This document shows positions 52,177-61,764 of a stretch of 64,000 bases of DNA, one piece after another. The notes under the pieces were generated by a model. The model was not told the DNA's origin. It saw nothing but the letters and a program-made list of their open reading frames with translations, and searched no databases. Position numbers and translations under genes: made by a program. Numbering within the stretch: position 1 is the stretch's first letter; each line of letters opens with the position of its first letter. The stretch is from Haematococcus lacustris (taxonomy: Eukaryota > Chlorophyta > Chlorophyceae > Chlamydomonadales > Haematococcaceae): NCBI GenBank assembly GCA_030144725.1, contig JASKMD010000025.1, forward strand, positions 682,001 through 746,000, in the 5' to 3' direction.

Positions 52177-52603
52177 GTGGCTGGATCTGGTGAGCCTCCA
52201 CTATAGGTACCATCCGTAATCCAGCTAGCTGTGACACACTGGGTGTGGATCACTGCCAGGCCTGCACTTGCTAAGCATGACCGTGGTGCATACATGCAAA
52301 GGGGGTATGTAGCAGGTGGCTACCACGTTTGCGGCCTTAGCGCATCACTACGTGGTGGTGTTGTCCATACAAGGGGCATGTGGCGCACCACACCCTAGCA
52401 TGTGGCTGGATCTGGTGAGCCTCCACTATAGGTACCATCCGTAATTCAGCTAGCTGTGACACATTGGGTGTGGATCACTGCCAGGCCTGCACTTGCTAAG
52501 CATGACCGTGGTGCATACATGCAAAGGGGGTATGTAGCAGGTGGCTACCACGTTTGCGGCCCTAGCGCATCACTACGTGATGGTGTTGTCCATACAAGGG
52601 GCG
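52020..52603. repeat. 225-bp tandem repeat, 2.6 copies
   Basis: The CGGAT/TGGATC(A/T)CTGCC start recurs at 52020, 52245 and 52470, an exact 225-bp period. The third copy is cut near GTTGTCCATACAAGGGGC. Units carry CTTGCTAAGCATGACCGTG and a CGTGGTGGTG core. No gene is evident. Confidence 0.9.
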
Positions 52604-52789
52604 TAGGTATCATTGGAGAAGAGGATACACGGCTAATGACCACCACCGTTTTCTTCATTACATCTTGACCATTCACAGCTTACAAATCACGTTGTGTGGC
52701 ATGGAACTGAACGGAAGCTCATGACAGCCTTTTGAAAGCTTTTGTACTATGCAACATTATTCTCAGATGGGCTCAAAGTTGTTGCTGAT

Positions 52790-53400
52790 TGCTAATACAA
52801 GACTGCACTGCCACACACCTACAGCATGCTGCTGCTGTCCATGCACTGCTCATGCACTACAGCCTGCTGCTCTTGCTGCTGATCATGCACCGCAACACAC
52901 CTACAACCTGCTGCTGCTGCTGCTCATGCACTGAAGCACACCTGCAGCTTGCTGCTACCTGCACTGCCACACACCTACAGCTTGCTGCTGCCCATGCACT
53001 GCTGCTCATGCACTAAAACACATGCACTGCAGCCTGCTGCTCATGCACTGCAGCACACCTGCAACCTGCTGCTACCTGCAGCCTGCACTGCCACACACCT
53101 ACAGCCTGCTGCTGCTGCCCATCCACTGCTGCTGCTGTCCTTGCACTGCTGCTCATGCATTACAGCCTGCTGCTGCTGCTCATGCACTACAACACATGCA
53201 CTGCTGCCTGCTGCTGCTGCTACTCATGCACTGCAGTACACTTGCAGCCTGCTGCTACCTGCACTGCTACACACCTACAACCTTCTGATGCTGCTGTCCT
53301 TGCGCTGCTGCTCATATAGTACAGCCTGCTGCTGCTGCTCATGCACTGCAACACACCTGCAGCCTGCTGCTACCTACACTGCCACACACCTACAGGCAGG
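52790..53400. repeat. CTGCTGCTCATGCACTGC repeat, inverse of 51480-51720
   Basis: Units mix CTGCTGCTGC, CATGCACTGC and CCACACACCTACAG. This is the reverse complement of the GTAGGTGTGTGGCAG / GCATGAGCAGCAGC units in the left half, giving a second inner layer of inverted symmetry in the element. Confidence 0.7.
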
Positions 53401-55240
53401 GCAGGGCAGGCCAAGGCAGGGATGGGCAGGGCAGGGCAGGGCAGGGCAGGGCTGGGCAAGGCAGGGCAGGGCAGGGCAGGACTGGGAGGGGGTGGGGCAG
53501 GGCTGGGAGGGGGTGGGGCAGGGATGGGCAGGGATGGGAGGGGCAATGCAAGGCAGGGATGGCGTGGGGCGGGGCTGGGAGGGGGTGGGGCAGGGCAGGG
53601 ATGGGCAGGGCAGGGATGGGCAAGGCAGGTCAGGTCAGGTCAGGTCAGGTCAGGGCAAGGCAGGGCAGGACTAGGAGGGGGTGGGGCAGGGCTGGGAGGG
53701 GGTGGGGCAGGGCTGGGAGGGGGTGGGGCAGGGCAGGGATGGGCAGGGCAGGGATGGGCAAGGCAGGTCAGGTCAGGTCAGGTCAGGTCAGGTCAGGTCA
53801 GGTCAGGGCAAGGCAGGGCAGGACTAGGAGGGGGTGGGGCAGGGCTGGGAGGGGGTGGGGCAGGGCTGGGAGGGGGTGGGGCAGGGCTGGGAGGGGGTGG
53901 GGCAGAGCTGAGAGGGGGTGGGGCAGGGCTGGTCAGGGAGGTGAGGGGCAATGCAAGGCAGGGATGGCGTGGGGCAGGGCTGAGAGGGGGTGGGGCAGGG
54001 CTGGGGAGGGGTGGGGCAGGGCTGGGAGGGGGTGGGGCAGGGCTGGGCAGGGAGGGGAGGGGCAATGCAATGCAGGGATGGCGTGGGGCAGGGCTGGGAG
54101 GGGGTGGGGCAGGGCTGGGAGGGGGTGGGGCAGGGCTGGGAGGGGGTGGGGCAGGGCTGGGAGGGGGTGGGGCAGAGCTGAGAGGGGGTGGGGCAGGGCT
54201 GGTCAGGGAGGTGAGGGGCAATGCAAGGCAGGGATGGCGTGGGGCAGGGCTGGGAGGGGGTGGGGCAGGGCTGGGAGGGGGTGGGGCAGGGCTGGGAGGG
54301 GGTGGGGCAGGGCTGGGAGGGGGTGGGGCAGAGCTGAGAGGGGGTGGGGCAGGGCTGGTCAGGGAGGTGAGGGGCAATGCAAGGCAGGGATGGCGTGGGG
54401 CAGGGCTGGGAGGGGGTGGGGCAGGGCTGGGAGGGGGTGGGGCAGGGCTGGGAGGGGGTGGGGCAGGGCTGGGCAGGGAGGGGAGGGGCAATGCAATGCA
54501 GGGATGGCGTGGGGCAGGGCTGGGAGGGGGTGGGGCAGGGCTGGGAGGGGGTGGGGCAGGGCTGGGAGGGGGTGGGGCAGGGCTGGGAGGGGGTGGGGCA
54601 GAGCTGAGAGGGGGTGGGGCAGGGCTGGTCAGGGAGGTGAGGGGCAATGCAAGGCAGGGATGGCGTGGGGCAGAGCTGAGAGGGGGTGGGGCAGGGCTGG
54701 GAGGGGGTGGGGCAGGGCTGGGAGGGGGTGGGGCAGGGCTGGGAGGGGGTGGGGCAGAGCTGAGAGGGGGTGGGGCAGGGCTGGTCAGGGAGGTGAGGGG
54801 CAATGCAATGCAGGGATGGCGTGGGGCAGGGCTGGGAGGGGGTGGGGCAGGGCTGGGGAGGGGTGGGGCAGGGCTGAGAGGGGGTGGGGCAGGGCTGGGA
54901 GGGGGTGGGGCAGAGCTGAGAGGGGGTGGGGCAGGGCTGGTCAGGGAGGTGAGGGGCAATGCAAGGCAGGGATGGCGTGGGGCAGGGCTGAGAGGGGGTG
55001 GGGCAGGGCTGGGCAGGGAGGGGAGGGGCAATGCAAGGCAGGGATGGCGTGGAGCAGGGCTGGGAGGGGGTGGGGCAGGGCTGAGAGGGGGTGGGGCAGG
55101 GCTGGGCAGGGGGGGGAGGGGCAATGCAAGGCAGGGATGGCGTGGGGCAGGGCTGGGAGGGGGTGGGGCAGGGCTGGGATGGGGTGGAGCAGGGCTGGGC
55201 GGGGGTGGGGCAGGGTTGGGCTGCGGCGGCGAGGGGTGGG
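53401..55240. repeat. GGGCAGGGCTGGGAGGGGGT minisatellite
   Basis: 1.8 kb of 20-22-bp G-rich units (GGGTGGGGCAGGGCTGGGAG), with a longer-period marker GAGGGGCAATGCAAGGCAGG near 53946, 54215, 54370, 54645, 54798, 54952 and later. The purine-rich, guanine-run strand could form G-quadruplexes. The 671-codon frame through it is a repeat artefact. Confidence 0.9.
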
Positions 55241-55710
55241 GCTGGGCGGCATCTATTTGCAGCTTCTGCATCTACTGCATCTGCTGCCTGTCTTCTCTTC
55301 GGCCCAGGCTATCCATGCCGTTCAGCGGACTGGCTGCTGATGAGGCTGTTCTTTAACTGCATTCCCTACGTAGCACACGAGAGCCAACGTCAACGTCAGG
55401 ACGACAGCCTGCGGTTACGGACTGACTGCAACGCTACCTCAAGGAGGGGATTCATCTGGCATGGACCCGCTAGAGGGCCCAGGCACAGGACGCAGTCCTT
55501 CGCCTACGACGGTCGCGATGCAGGCTGTCGCTGCCACTACTACAGCCCATCCCAGTAATAGCTCGCCGACCATTCTGACGTCGGGCTACATTGGCCCTAG
55601 ATAGAGCAAAACAACCTGGGCGGGCAGCAGTTTGGCGGTTGGGTTATTCCACCTGACAGCGGCAGGTTATTCTACCTCACAGGTGGAAGAGTTACCGGGA
55701 GACTTGATTG
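55170..55710 (-). repeat. Right terminal inverted repeat
   Basis: The reverse complement of the left repeat at 50120-50670. It ends CTTGATTG at 55710, directly followed by GGCTAGG. Confidence 0.8.
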
Positions 55711-55860
55711 GGCTAGGTTGGCTAGGTTGGCTAGGTTGGCTAGGTTGGCAAGGTTGGCAAGGTTGGCTAGGTTGGCTAGGTTGGCTAGGTTGGCAAGGTT
55801 GGCTAGGTTGGCTAGGTTGGCTAGGTTGGCTAGGTTGGCTGGGCTGACCGACTGGCTTGG
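55711..55860. repeat. GGCTAGGTT array, right of the inverted-repeat element
   Basis: Continues the array of 49913-50119 in the same orientation. Removing 50120-55710 and one GGCTAGG would rejoin them. Confidence 0.85.
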
Positions 55861-55950
55861 CTAGGTTGACTGGGTATGTTGATATGGGGGACCAAAGGTT
55901 TTGTGGCAAAAGCAATTGAGGTAGAAGGTTTTGGGTCATGAGGTGACATG

Positions 55951-55969
55951 AAACCTGACCCTCAGGTTT
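55951..55969 (-). other. 3' UTR hairpin of the LINE
   Basis: AAACCTGA and TCAGGTTT arms enclose a CCC loop, 13 bases beyond the last stop codon of the element on the minus strand. LINE 3' hairpins can be recognised by the RT. That role is inference. Confidence 0.5.
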
Positions 55970-55982
55970 TCACGAAACCTAG

Positions 55983-58194
55983 CTAAAAACCTTGGGGGTA
56001 AGGTTGAAACCTTAGGGGGTCCGCCAGTCTCTGGTAGGTGATTCGTCCTGTAGTGGTGGGGTCTATGTCGAGCGCGCGTCTCAGGTTTCTGCGTTTGAGC
56101 TTGCTTTTGATTGGAGAAGCTGTGTCGCTGTCCTCGTACAGGTCGCCGACATCGGTGAAGACCAGGCCGGCGCCGAGGGCTCCATCCTGCACGGCTCGGA
56201 GGATGGCGCGGCCGGCCGCATTGTGGCGGTGCGTGACTAGCTTGTTCGTAGCAGTGCAACCTGACAGGATGTGTAGAGCGCTGTCCGGCTGGCCGCATAG
56301 TGGGCAGTTTGTGCTGTCGCTGAGCCCAAAACGGACTGCGTGCTTCTGATTGTAGAGAGTGCCAGTTCTATAGCGCATTATGCACCGTTGTTGTGGCGTG
56401 GTGATGGCCCCATCGTGCCAAAGGAAGTTGCTCATCTTGTGTGCTATGAGGGTGATGGACTGCCATGCCTCGTAGTAGATGGAGTCTTGGTTGGCCAGTC
56501 CAAGTCTATGTCTGGTGTGCATGTGTGTTTTCAGGCTGCCCGTCAGGTCTCCTAGTGGCCGGGGGGGGTGGTCCTCCTTCCCAGGAGTTTGCAGCCAATG
56601 GATGTCGTGGTAGGGATCCTTGCAACCTGGGATGGTGATGTCATGGTTATCATGTTGTGCTGCCAGTTTGGCTGTGTGGTCGGCGTATTCGTTGCCAATG
56701 ATGCCATTGTGTGCTCGCTCCTTGAAGAGGTGTATCGTGGTAGGGCTAGCTGCGATTGCTTGTACTATGGTGGTAAGGATATCCTTGTGCTTGTGCAGGT
56801 GGAGACGCATGGGTTGGAGGACAGCCATCCTTATTTGAAACATGGCGGTGAGGCTGTCGGTGGCGATGTGTGTGTGCCCTTGGTCTAGTGCTGCCTTGAT
56901 GGCTGCGAGCTCGGCTCTTGTGGTCGTGTTGGTAGCCCCTCTCCACTGGGGTTGATGGTTTGGTGTTGTTGTGTGCCTTGGGGGTGGTAGATGCCTGCTC
57001 CAATGCGTTGGAGTGCTCCTGGTGCTGTGGTGCAGCTGCCATCGGTGTATGTCCATGATTTCCAGTCCCCAACCTTTGATTGGAGGTGGGTGCCGCTCCA
57101 GTGGGTATCGGGGGTGTGAGAGGTGGGGGGGAGGGCTGTGGGGGGTGTTGGTGTATCTTGGGGTAGTTTCCTGTAGGTGCCAGCCCCTGTCAAGCTTGTG
57201 TGGGCCGGCGGTGGGGGGGGGTGGCGTGTGTTCAAGGGGGGTAGGAACTTCCTACCAGCAAGCTGACTCAAGGCGCCGCGCAAGCTGTCGAGCCATAGTG
57301 GGTTCCGTGCTTGCAGATGATGTATTGCGCTCGAGTTGTGAATAAGTACGAGCAATGAGTGGTGTTTGTTGCTGCAGGTGTACGGTATGCTCTCAGCCCA
57401 CGCTTGCGGCGGGTCTGGCTGCAGCGCATGGGGTGCGAAGGTGCCAACTTTGGTGCACAGGTGGGGGTGCTCAGAAATCCAGCGCATGTATGTTGCAGAG
57501 TTTGTGCGTCCTTTGTTGGGCAGGAGCATGGCAGTGAGGGTTGGTGTGTGTGTTGGGGCTTGTGCTGCATGTAGGGCGTGGCGCACAGCCGTAGTGATGT
57601 CTGCTTTGGTGGGTTGGGCCCATGACATGCCTTGGTGCTGGCAGAGTAAGGGGGGGCCCAGTGAGCCAAACAGTTTGTCTTTTTCGCATGGGCTGTAGTA
57701 CTCTTCAAAGAGTGGGCTGCAGTGGGGGTGGGGGTGGTGTAGCGTTCCTTGGTGATCTCCAGGTGTTGTCTCAGGATGTGGACGATTGGTGTGGGGGTTG
57801 TGTGTGTGGCATCAGCGGTTGCTTGGCCATGCCTTGCCAAGAGGCTGGCAAGCTCTGCGGCAAAGCTGGTGTTTAGGGGTGTCGGGGCGTTCTTCTGTGT
57901 TGCGTTGTATCTAGATAGCAGGTTTGCTGCTCGGGCGGGTGTGATGACTCCCACGCATTTACCATCTGTGTTGTAGACGGCTACGACCTGCTGTGTGATT
58001 GGTTGGGGTAGGGCTTGTGTGGGGGCTGGGGTTGGTTGGCAGGGGTAGAAGTCTGCATGTCGAAGCCACACTTCGCACCTTCCAGTTGGGCATATGTCAA
58101 GCTGCGGGTTAGTGGGGAGGATATCGAATCTAATTTTGGAGCGTAGCGGGTCGCCGTGGGTGGACTGCCATTGTCCACGTGCAGTGTCGCTCAT
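55983..58194 (-). pseudogene. LINE downstream ORF: linker, RNase H and CCHC-like zinc knuckle (frameshifted)
   Basis: The frame opens at MSDTARGQW (58194), two codons after the TGA of the PHD ORF and in the same frame. The protein continues as FEEYYSPCEKDKLFGSLG and SWAQPTKADI in a second frame from about 57725, next to a CCCCCACCCCCA run. It then carries RNase H: TYTDGSC (about 57045), and after another frame change near 56945, TTTRAELAAIKAAL, IATDSLTAM and GNEYADHTAKL, i.e. the D-E-D-D set. CPLCGQPDSALHILSGC with a later His is the zinc knuckle typical of RVT elements. The frame changes mean no continuous product. Confidence 0.65.
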
Positions 58195-58200
58195 GCTTTG

Positions 58201-59469
58201 TCACATCAGATCGTCGTTAATGTCGCCGTCCTTGCGCGTGCTTGTGAGTGCGTGTTGCCTAGCCTCCGTCTCTGTTTTGTACTCCTCCATGTGCTCGCAG
58301 AAGTCTGTATGGTGATTAAGCATGGTGAATGCCTCCGCGCTGGGTTCCCAGTGGACCTCTACTATCTCCTCGTCAGCAGCGGCTTTGCGTGCCTCCTTCT
58401 CGTGTGGAGCTAGCGATGCGCACAAGGGGCATTCCCATTCTGTGTTGTCATCAGAGCCAGGTCTTTCACTTGGCTTGGCGCATTTGCAGTCAAGAAGGCA
58501 CTGCCAGTGGTACGTGCGTTGGCATGTGTCACAGACATACATGTCTGCAGCATCTGCATCATTCTCCCTGCTGTTGGGTGACCAGCATAGCTCACAGTCG
58601 CAGTCGTCGTCCTTGAGTTGGCTGCGTGGGTAGGGCTTTACGCTCTGCGGGTGGTAGCCATCCTTGGCGTAGAGGGGGAGGGCCCATTTCTCAACTCTTG
58701 ACGGGTGCCATGTTACCCAGTATTGCTGTTGCATGGTGCCATCAACCTCCTCTTTAGATTGTTGCTTTTGGTGTGTCCTTCTTGCTGCTTTGGGGCGTAG
58801 GTCTAGGCCAAATGTGGTGTTAGTAATCTGCCAGCCAGAAACCTTCTTAATCTTCTCCCTGTGCCTGAACATCTGATTCAACATCATTTGGCTGTGGCTA
58901 ACTGTGCCACTTGTGGCTTGGTCCTCCTTCCAGGTGTATAGCTGGGTCGGGTTCAGGTGTGGCAATGGGAGGTCAGAGGCATCAGGTAGGGCTACTCTGC
59001 CCATGCTCTTGTTGCCGGTGGGTGGTTTCGGCGCAGGCCTCTTGTTGTTGATATTCTGTGGGTCGGTTGTGGTTGCACCGGTGTGTTGTGTGTTTGTGTG
59101 GGGTGGTGGGGCAGCAGTGGGTTGTTCAGGGGGCTTATTGAAGAAGTCGGTGATGCGAATGACTTGATTGGAGGCGATTGAGACCTGCCAGTTCCACCCC
59201 GGTAGTGCGTATGTGCGTTTGTCAGTCCACTGGCAGGCTGTGAGGCCTCCCATGCTGTGGTGCGTCTGCCTGTGTTTGAGGTCCAGGTCAAGGTTGATGT
59301 CCCGGTGGTTCATGATGGCTTGCAGTTGGTCTGGGGTGGGTTCCTCCCCTAGCTGAAGCAGCAGGCGCAGGCGGTTTAGGGCTCCAATGTGTTTGTGTGT
59401 TGCCCTCCTGCCCCTTTGTTTGGCGAGGGCCCGCAACTCTCTGCCTGATATGATGTTGGTGCCTTTCAT
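58201..59469 (-). CDS. LINE ORF with a PHD finger
   Basis: A 422-aa frame starting MKGTNIISGRE. Residues 290-350 form a PHD finger: CDCELC, then VCDTCQRTYHWQCL, and finally WECPLC, with the Cys4-His-Cys3 order. A YWVTWHPSRVEKWALPLY stretch precedes it. PHD fingers bind histone H3 tails, so this domain could steer integration to chromatin states (inference). The ATG lies two bases after the RT stop (TAGAAATG), an arrangement that allows reinitiation, but a simple frameshift in a once-continuous polyprotein is also possible. Confidence 0.7.
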   Translation of the reverse strand: MKGTNIISGRELRALAKQRGRRATHKHIGALNRLRLLLQLGEEPTPDQLQAIMNHRDINLDLDLKHRQTHHSMGGLTACQWTDKRTYALPGWNWQVSIASNQVIRITDFFNKPPEQPTAAPPPHTNTQHTGATTTDPQNINNKRPAPKPPTGNKSMGRVALPDASDLPLPHLNPTQLYTWKEDQATSGTVSHSQMMLNQMFRHREKIKKVSGWQITNTTFGLDLRPKAARRTHQKQQSKEEVDGTMQQQYWVTWHPSRVEKWALPLYAKDGYHPQSVKPYPRSQLKDDDCDCELCWSPNSRENDADAADMYVCDTCQRTYHWQCLLDCKCAKPSERPGSDDNTEWECPLCASLAPHEKEARKAAADEEIVEVHWEPSAEAFTMLNHHTDFCEHMEEYKTETEARQHALTSTRKDGDINDDLM

Positions 59470-59471
59470 TT

Positions 59472-61196
59472 CTATAGCTGGTGGGGACCAGAGAAGCCAA
59501 GTGCAATGAGGGGGCCCACTATGGCACGCATCACTCTAGTGTGGTGTTTGTCTAGGGGTTGGGCCACCGATGCTGTGTGTATAGCATGTAGCTGTGCCAA
59601 CAGGGGGGGGTCAATGGTGGTGCCTTGGAGTGCCACTTGCAGGGAGCTGTTGTGGGCGCAGAGCAGCTGGCGAGTGCGGGAGCATTTCTGCAGCTCCTTC
59701 TGAGTCTGATGTCTGGATGGCTTTTGAGCTAGCAGCTGCGAGAGGTACGTGGTCTGCATGGCAAGCATGGACCTGGTGACCTTGCCGTAGCGGCCCTCCG
59801 CTTGGAGTCCTTCCAAAAGTGTCTTCACGCAGCGGCTGTTGTATTCCACTGCCAGTGAGGTGCATCCTAGGCCAAAGGTGTCTGTATCTTCACGGATCAT
59901 GGCGCTGGGTGCGCTGACCCACAGGCCAAACCTGCGCTTCATCATTGTGGTTATCATGCTGTCCCATGCTTCTAGGTCAGTAGGTGAGCAGGGTGTCACT
60001 GGAAAGGCATAGGCCAGGCAGGTGGCCACTGCCGTCTTCACGATGTGGAGGGTCTGACGAGGTGAGGCGTATGATGTGCGGAGGCATTCAAGCCTGGAGC
60101 GAAGGGTGTCAGTCATGCGTCTATGCTGGTGCTTCCAGTCCAGGGTCATGGTGATGTTGACACCTAGGTACAGGAAGGGCTGGGGCGGGGGGAGGTACTG
60201 AGTGGCCTGCCCTTGCACCTCAATCTGGCCATGGAGCTGGGCTGCCACCTGGGCTGCCACCTGGGCTGTAGGGTCATTTGTGACATAGACTTTTGTCTTG
60301 GCCTTTTGGTGTAGTATGCCTGTTACTTTGGTTTTGCTGCCTGACACTTGCAGGCTGCCCCAAGTGGAGAACTCTGTGAGCTTATGCGCCTGGATCTTAA
60401 GGTCGGAGAGGCACGAGGTGAGAATGATGAGGTCGTCTGCAAAGGCTAGGCTGCTCAGTTTGTTTTGGTGTCGAAGAGTGTTGTCCTGGTGCTGGGTTGC
60501 ATCGAGGCAGCTGTGCTCATACCCTCTGCCTCCAACGTGCAGCCATCGCAAGAGCGGCTCCATGTAGATTAGGAATAGTAGGGGGGAGAGAGATTCTCCT
60601 TGGATAGTGCCCCGTGTGATAGGAACAGGTTGGCCTTTCAGTTGTGGTGTGAGCTGTACTGTGCTGCTCGCTCCGGTGTAGAGATCTTTTACTGCCTCAA
60701 TGGCGTCTGTGGGAAAGCCCAGGTCATACATGATCCAGAGTGTCTTATCCTGATCGGTGGTGTTAAAGGCAGAGGTAAAGTCTACGATGAGTGCGTAGAT
60801 GTCTTGTTGACCTATCTCGGCGTCTTCGAGGGCCATGACTAGGCTTTGCAGTTGGGTCATAGTGTCTTGGTGCCGGCGGAAGCCTGCCTGGCAGCTACTA
60901 AGGACGTTGTGTTGTTCAGCATACTCGTATAGTGCCACTGTGATCATACGTGTCCATAGTTTGTAGAGGGTGTTGGCAAGGCCGATGGGTCTGTAGTTGG
61001 CTAGGTCAGTCTCGGACCCCTTGTTTTTGTAGATGAGCACAGTGTTGCTAGTCTTCCATCCGGTGGGGGTGAGGCCTGTCGCCCATAGGACTGTGAACAT
61101 GTCGTGTATGGCGGTCGTGATTTCGTCCGGTAGCATTTTCAGTAGTTCGTTAGGTATGTCATCTGGTCCTGGTGCTTTGCCGCTGCTCAGCTGTCT
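59472..61196 (-). CDS. LINE reverse transcriptase, N-terminally truncated
   Basis: About 574 open codons after a TGA. RT motifs in order: KAPGPDDIPNELL, VLIYKNKG and NYRPIGL, DFTSAFNTTD (catalytic Asp), GTIQGESLSPLLF, and FADDLIIL (catalytic Asp pair), then the thumb and a Cys-poor C-terminus ending GPHQL. The finger N-terminus and any APE endonuclease are absent because the element starts here. The RT frame itself has no internal stop, so the copy is relatively young. Confidence 0.8.
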   Translation of the reverse strand, partial: RQLSSGKAPGPDDIPNELLKMLPDEITTAIHDMFTVLWATGLTPTGWKTSNTVLIYKNKGSETDLANYRPIGLANTLYKLWTRMITVALYEYAEQHNVLSSCQAGFRRHQDTMTQLQSLVMALEDAEIGQQDIYALIVDFTSAFNTTDQDKTLWIMYDLGFPTDAIEAVKDLYTGASSTVQLTPQLKGQPVPITRGTIQGESLSPLLFLIYMEPLLRWLHVGGRGYEHSCLDATQHQDNTLRHQNKLSSLAFADDLIILTSCLSDLKIQAHKLTEFSTWGSLQVSGSKTKVTGILHQKAKTKVYVTNDPTAQVAAQVAAQLHGQIEVQGQATQYLPPPQPFLYLGVNITMTLDWKHQHRRMTDTLRSRLECLRTSYASPRQTLHIVKTAVATCLAYAFPVTPCSPTDLEAWDSMITTMMKRRFGLWVSAPSAMIREDTDTFGLGCTSLAVEYNSRCVKTLLEGLQAEGRYGKVTRSMLAMQTTYLSQLLAQKPSRHQTQKELQKCSRTRQLLCAHNSSLQVALQGTTIDPPLLAQLHAIHTASVAQPLDKHHTRVMRAIVGPLIALGFSGPHQL

Positions 61197-61371
61197 TCAC
61201 TCACGATAAATAGGGCCGACGCGAGGGCCTTTTTTGCATCGGATGGACTTTCTGCTCCGATAGAACGATAGAGCGTTGAGTTTAAGGGGGACCTTGCTCT
61301 TGAATGAAGTCCTGACTCGCAGCGGTTGCGGAGATATAACGATCCGCGCGCGAGGTACCCCCCCCTTTTTG
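61191..61371. other. Unassigned spacer upstream of the LINE
   Basis: About 180 bp of non-repetitive sequence ending in a CCCCCCCTTTTT run. I see no gene. It contains the LINE insertion junction at its left edge. Confidence 0.4.
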
Positions 61372-61374
61372 GGT

Positions 61375-61620
61375 ATCTGTACAGATGCCCGTCTAATGGG
61401 CCCGCCATCTGTTCAGATGCTTGTCGATGGCCGCAAGGATATGCGGCATCTGTACAGATGCCGTCTACGTATCTGTACAGATACGAATTATAGTCGTCTG
61501 TACAGATTCAGTTAAGCTATCTGTACAGATGTGTGCATCTGTACAGATTATCTTCTAGGCATCTGTACAGATAGTACATAGGTTGAATCTGTACAGATAT
61601 TTGTGAAGTATCTGTACACT
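61375..61620. repeat. Array of the 12-bp palindrome ATCTGTACAGAT
   Basis: Perfect copies start at 61375, 61448, 61471, 61519, 61537, 61561 and 61587. One-mismatch copies start at 61407 and 61496, and a half copy lies at 61610. Spacers differ in sequence and length (18 to 41 bp start to start), unlike an ordinary minisatellite. Confidence 0.9.
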
Positions 61621-61764
61621 CGCGCCGATTAAGGCCGGAAGTCACACACATCATTTCTCCCGGGAGGCATACCGCAGATAGCCCCAGGAAAGGCCGACTC
61701 ATCGCCGTTGTTGTCATTGAAAAACTCAATGTTGCTGCGATGTTATAACCATTTGAAATCCGAA

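Larger units (their letters stand above)
50120..55710. mobile_element. 5.6-kb element with ~0.5-kb terminal inverted repeats and 7-bp target duplication
   Basis: The left end starts CAATCAAGTCTCCCGGTAAC and the right end is its inverse, finishing CTTGATTG at 55710. The inverted repeats run about 550 bp (50120 to about 50670, and about 55170 to 55710) with few differences. GGCTAGG occurs immediately on both sides (50113-50119, 55711-55717) and the flanking GGCTAGGTT arrays have the same orientation, so the element interrupts one array. Because the target is repetitive, the 7-bp duplication is suggestive rather than proven. Long terminal repeats, a 7-bp duplication and scraps of gene-like sequence inside would fit a Mutator/Pack-MULE-like or foldback element. 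No transposase is recognisable. Confidence 0.75.
55871..61190 (-). mobile_element. 5'-truncated non-LTR (LINE) retrotransposon: RT, PHD finger, RNase H, zinc knuckle
   Basis: The minus-strand order is RT (61190-59472), a PHD-finger ORF (59469-58201), a linker ORF, then RNase H and a CCHC-like knuckle (to 55983). The RT starts abruptly in its KAPGPDDIPNELL motif next to unrelated sequence at about 61190, so the endonuclease and RT N-terminus are missing, the normal result of incomplete target-primed reverse transcription. The 3' UTR contains a hairpin with 8-bp arms (55951-55969), and the element abuts the GGCTAGGTT array. At least two frameshifts (about 57725 and 56945) show that the copy is decayed. 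Confidence 0.8.

Noticed and set aside
53341..55356. A 671-codon Gly-rich frame
   Set aside because: It is the translation of the GGGCAGGGCTGGGAGG minisatellite, and the opposite strand is equally open.
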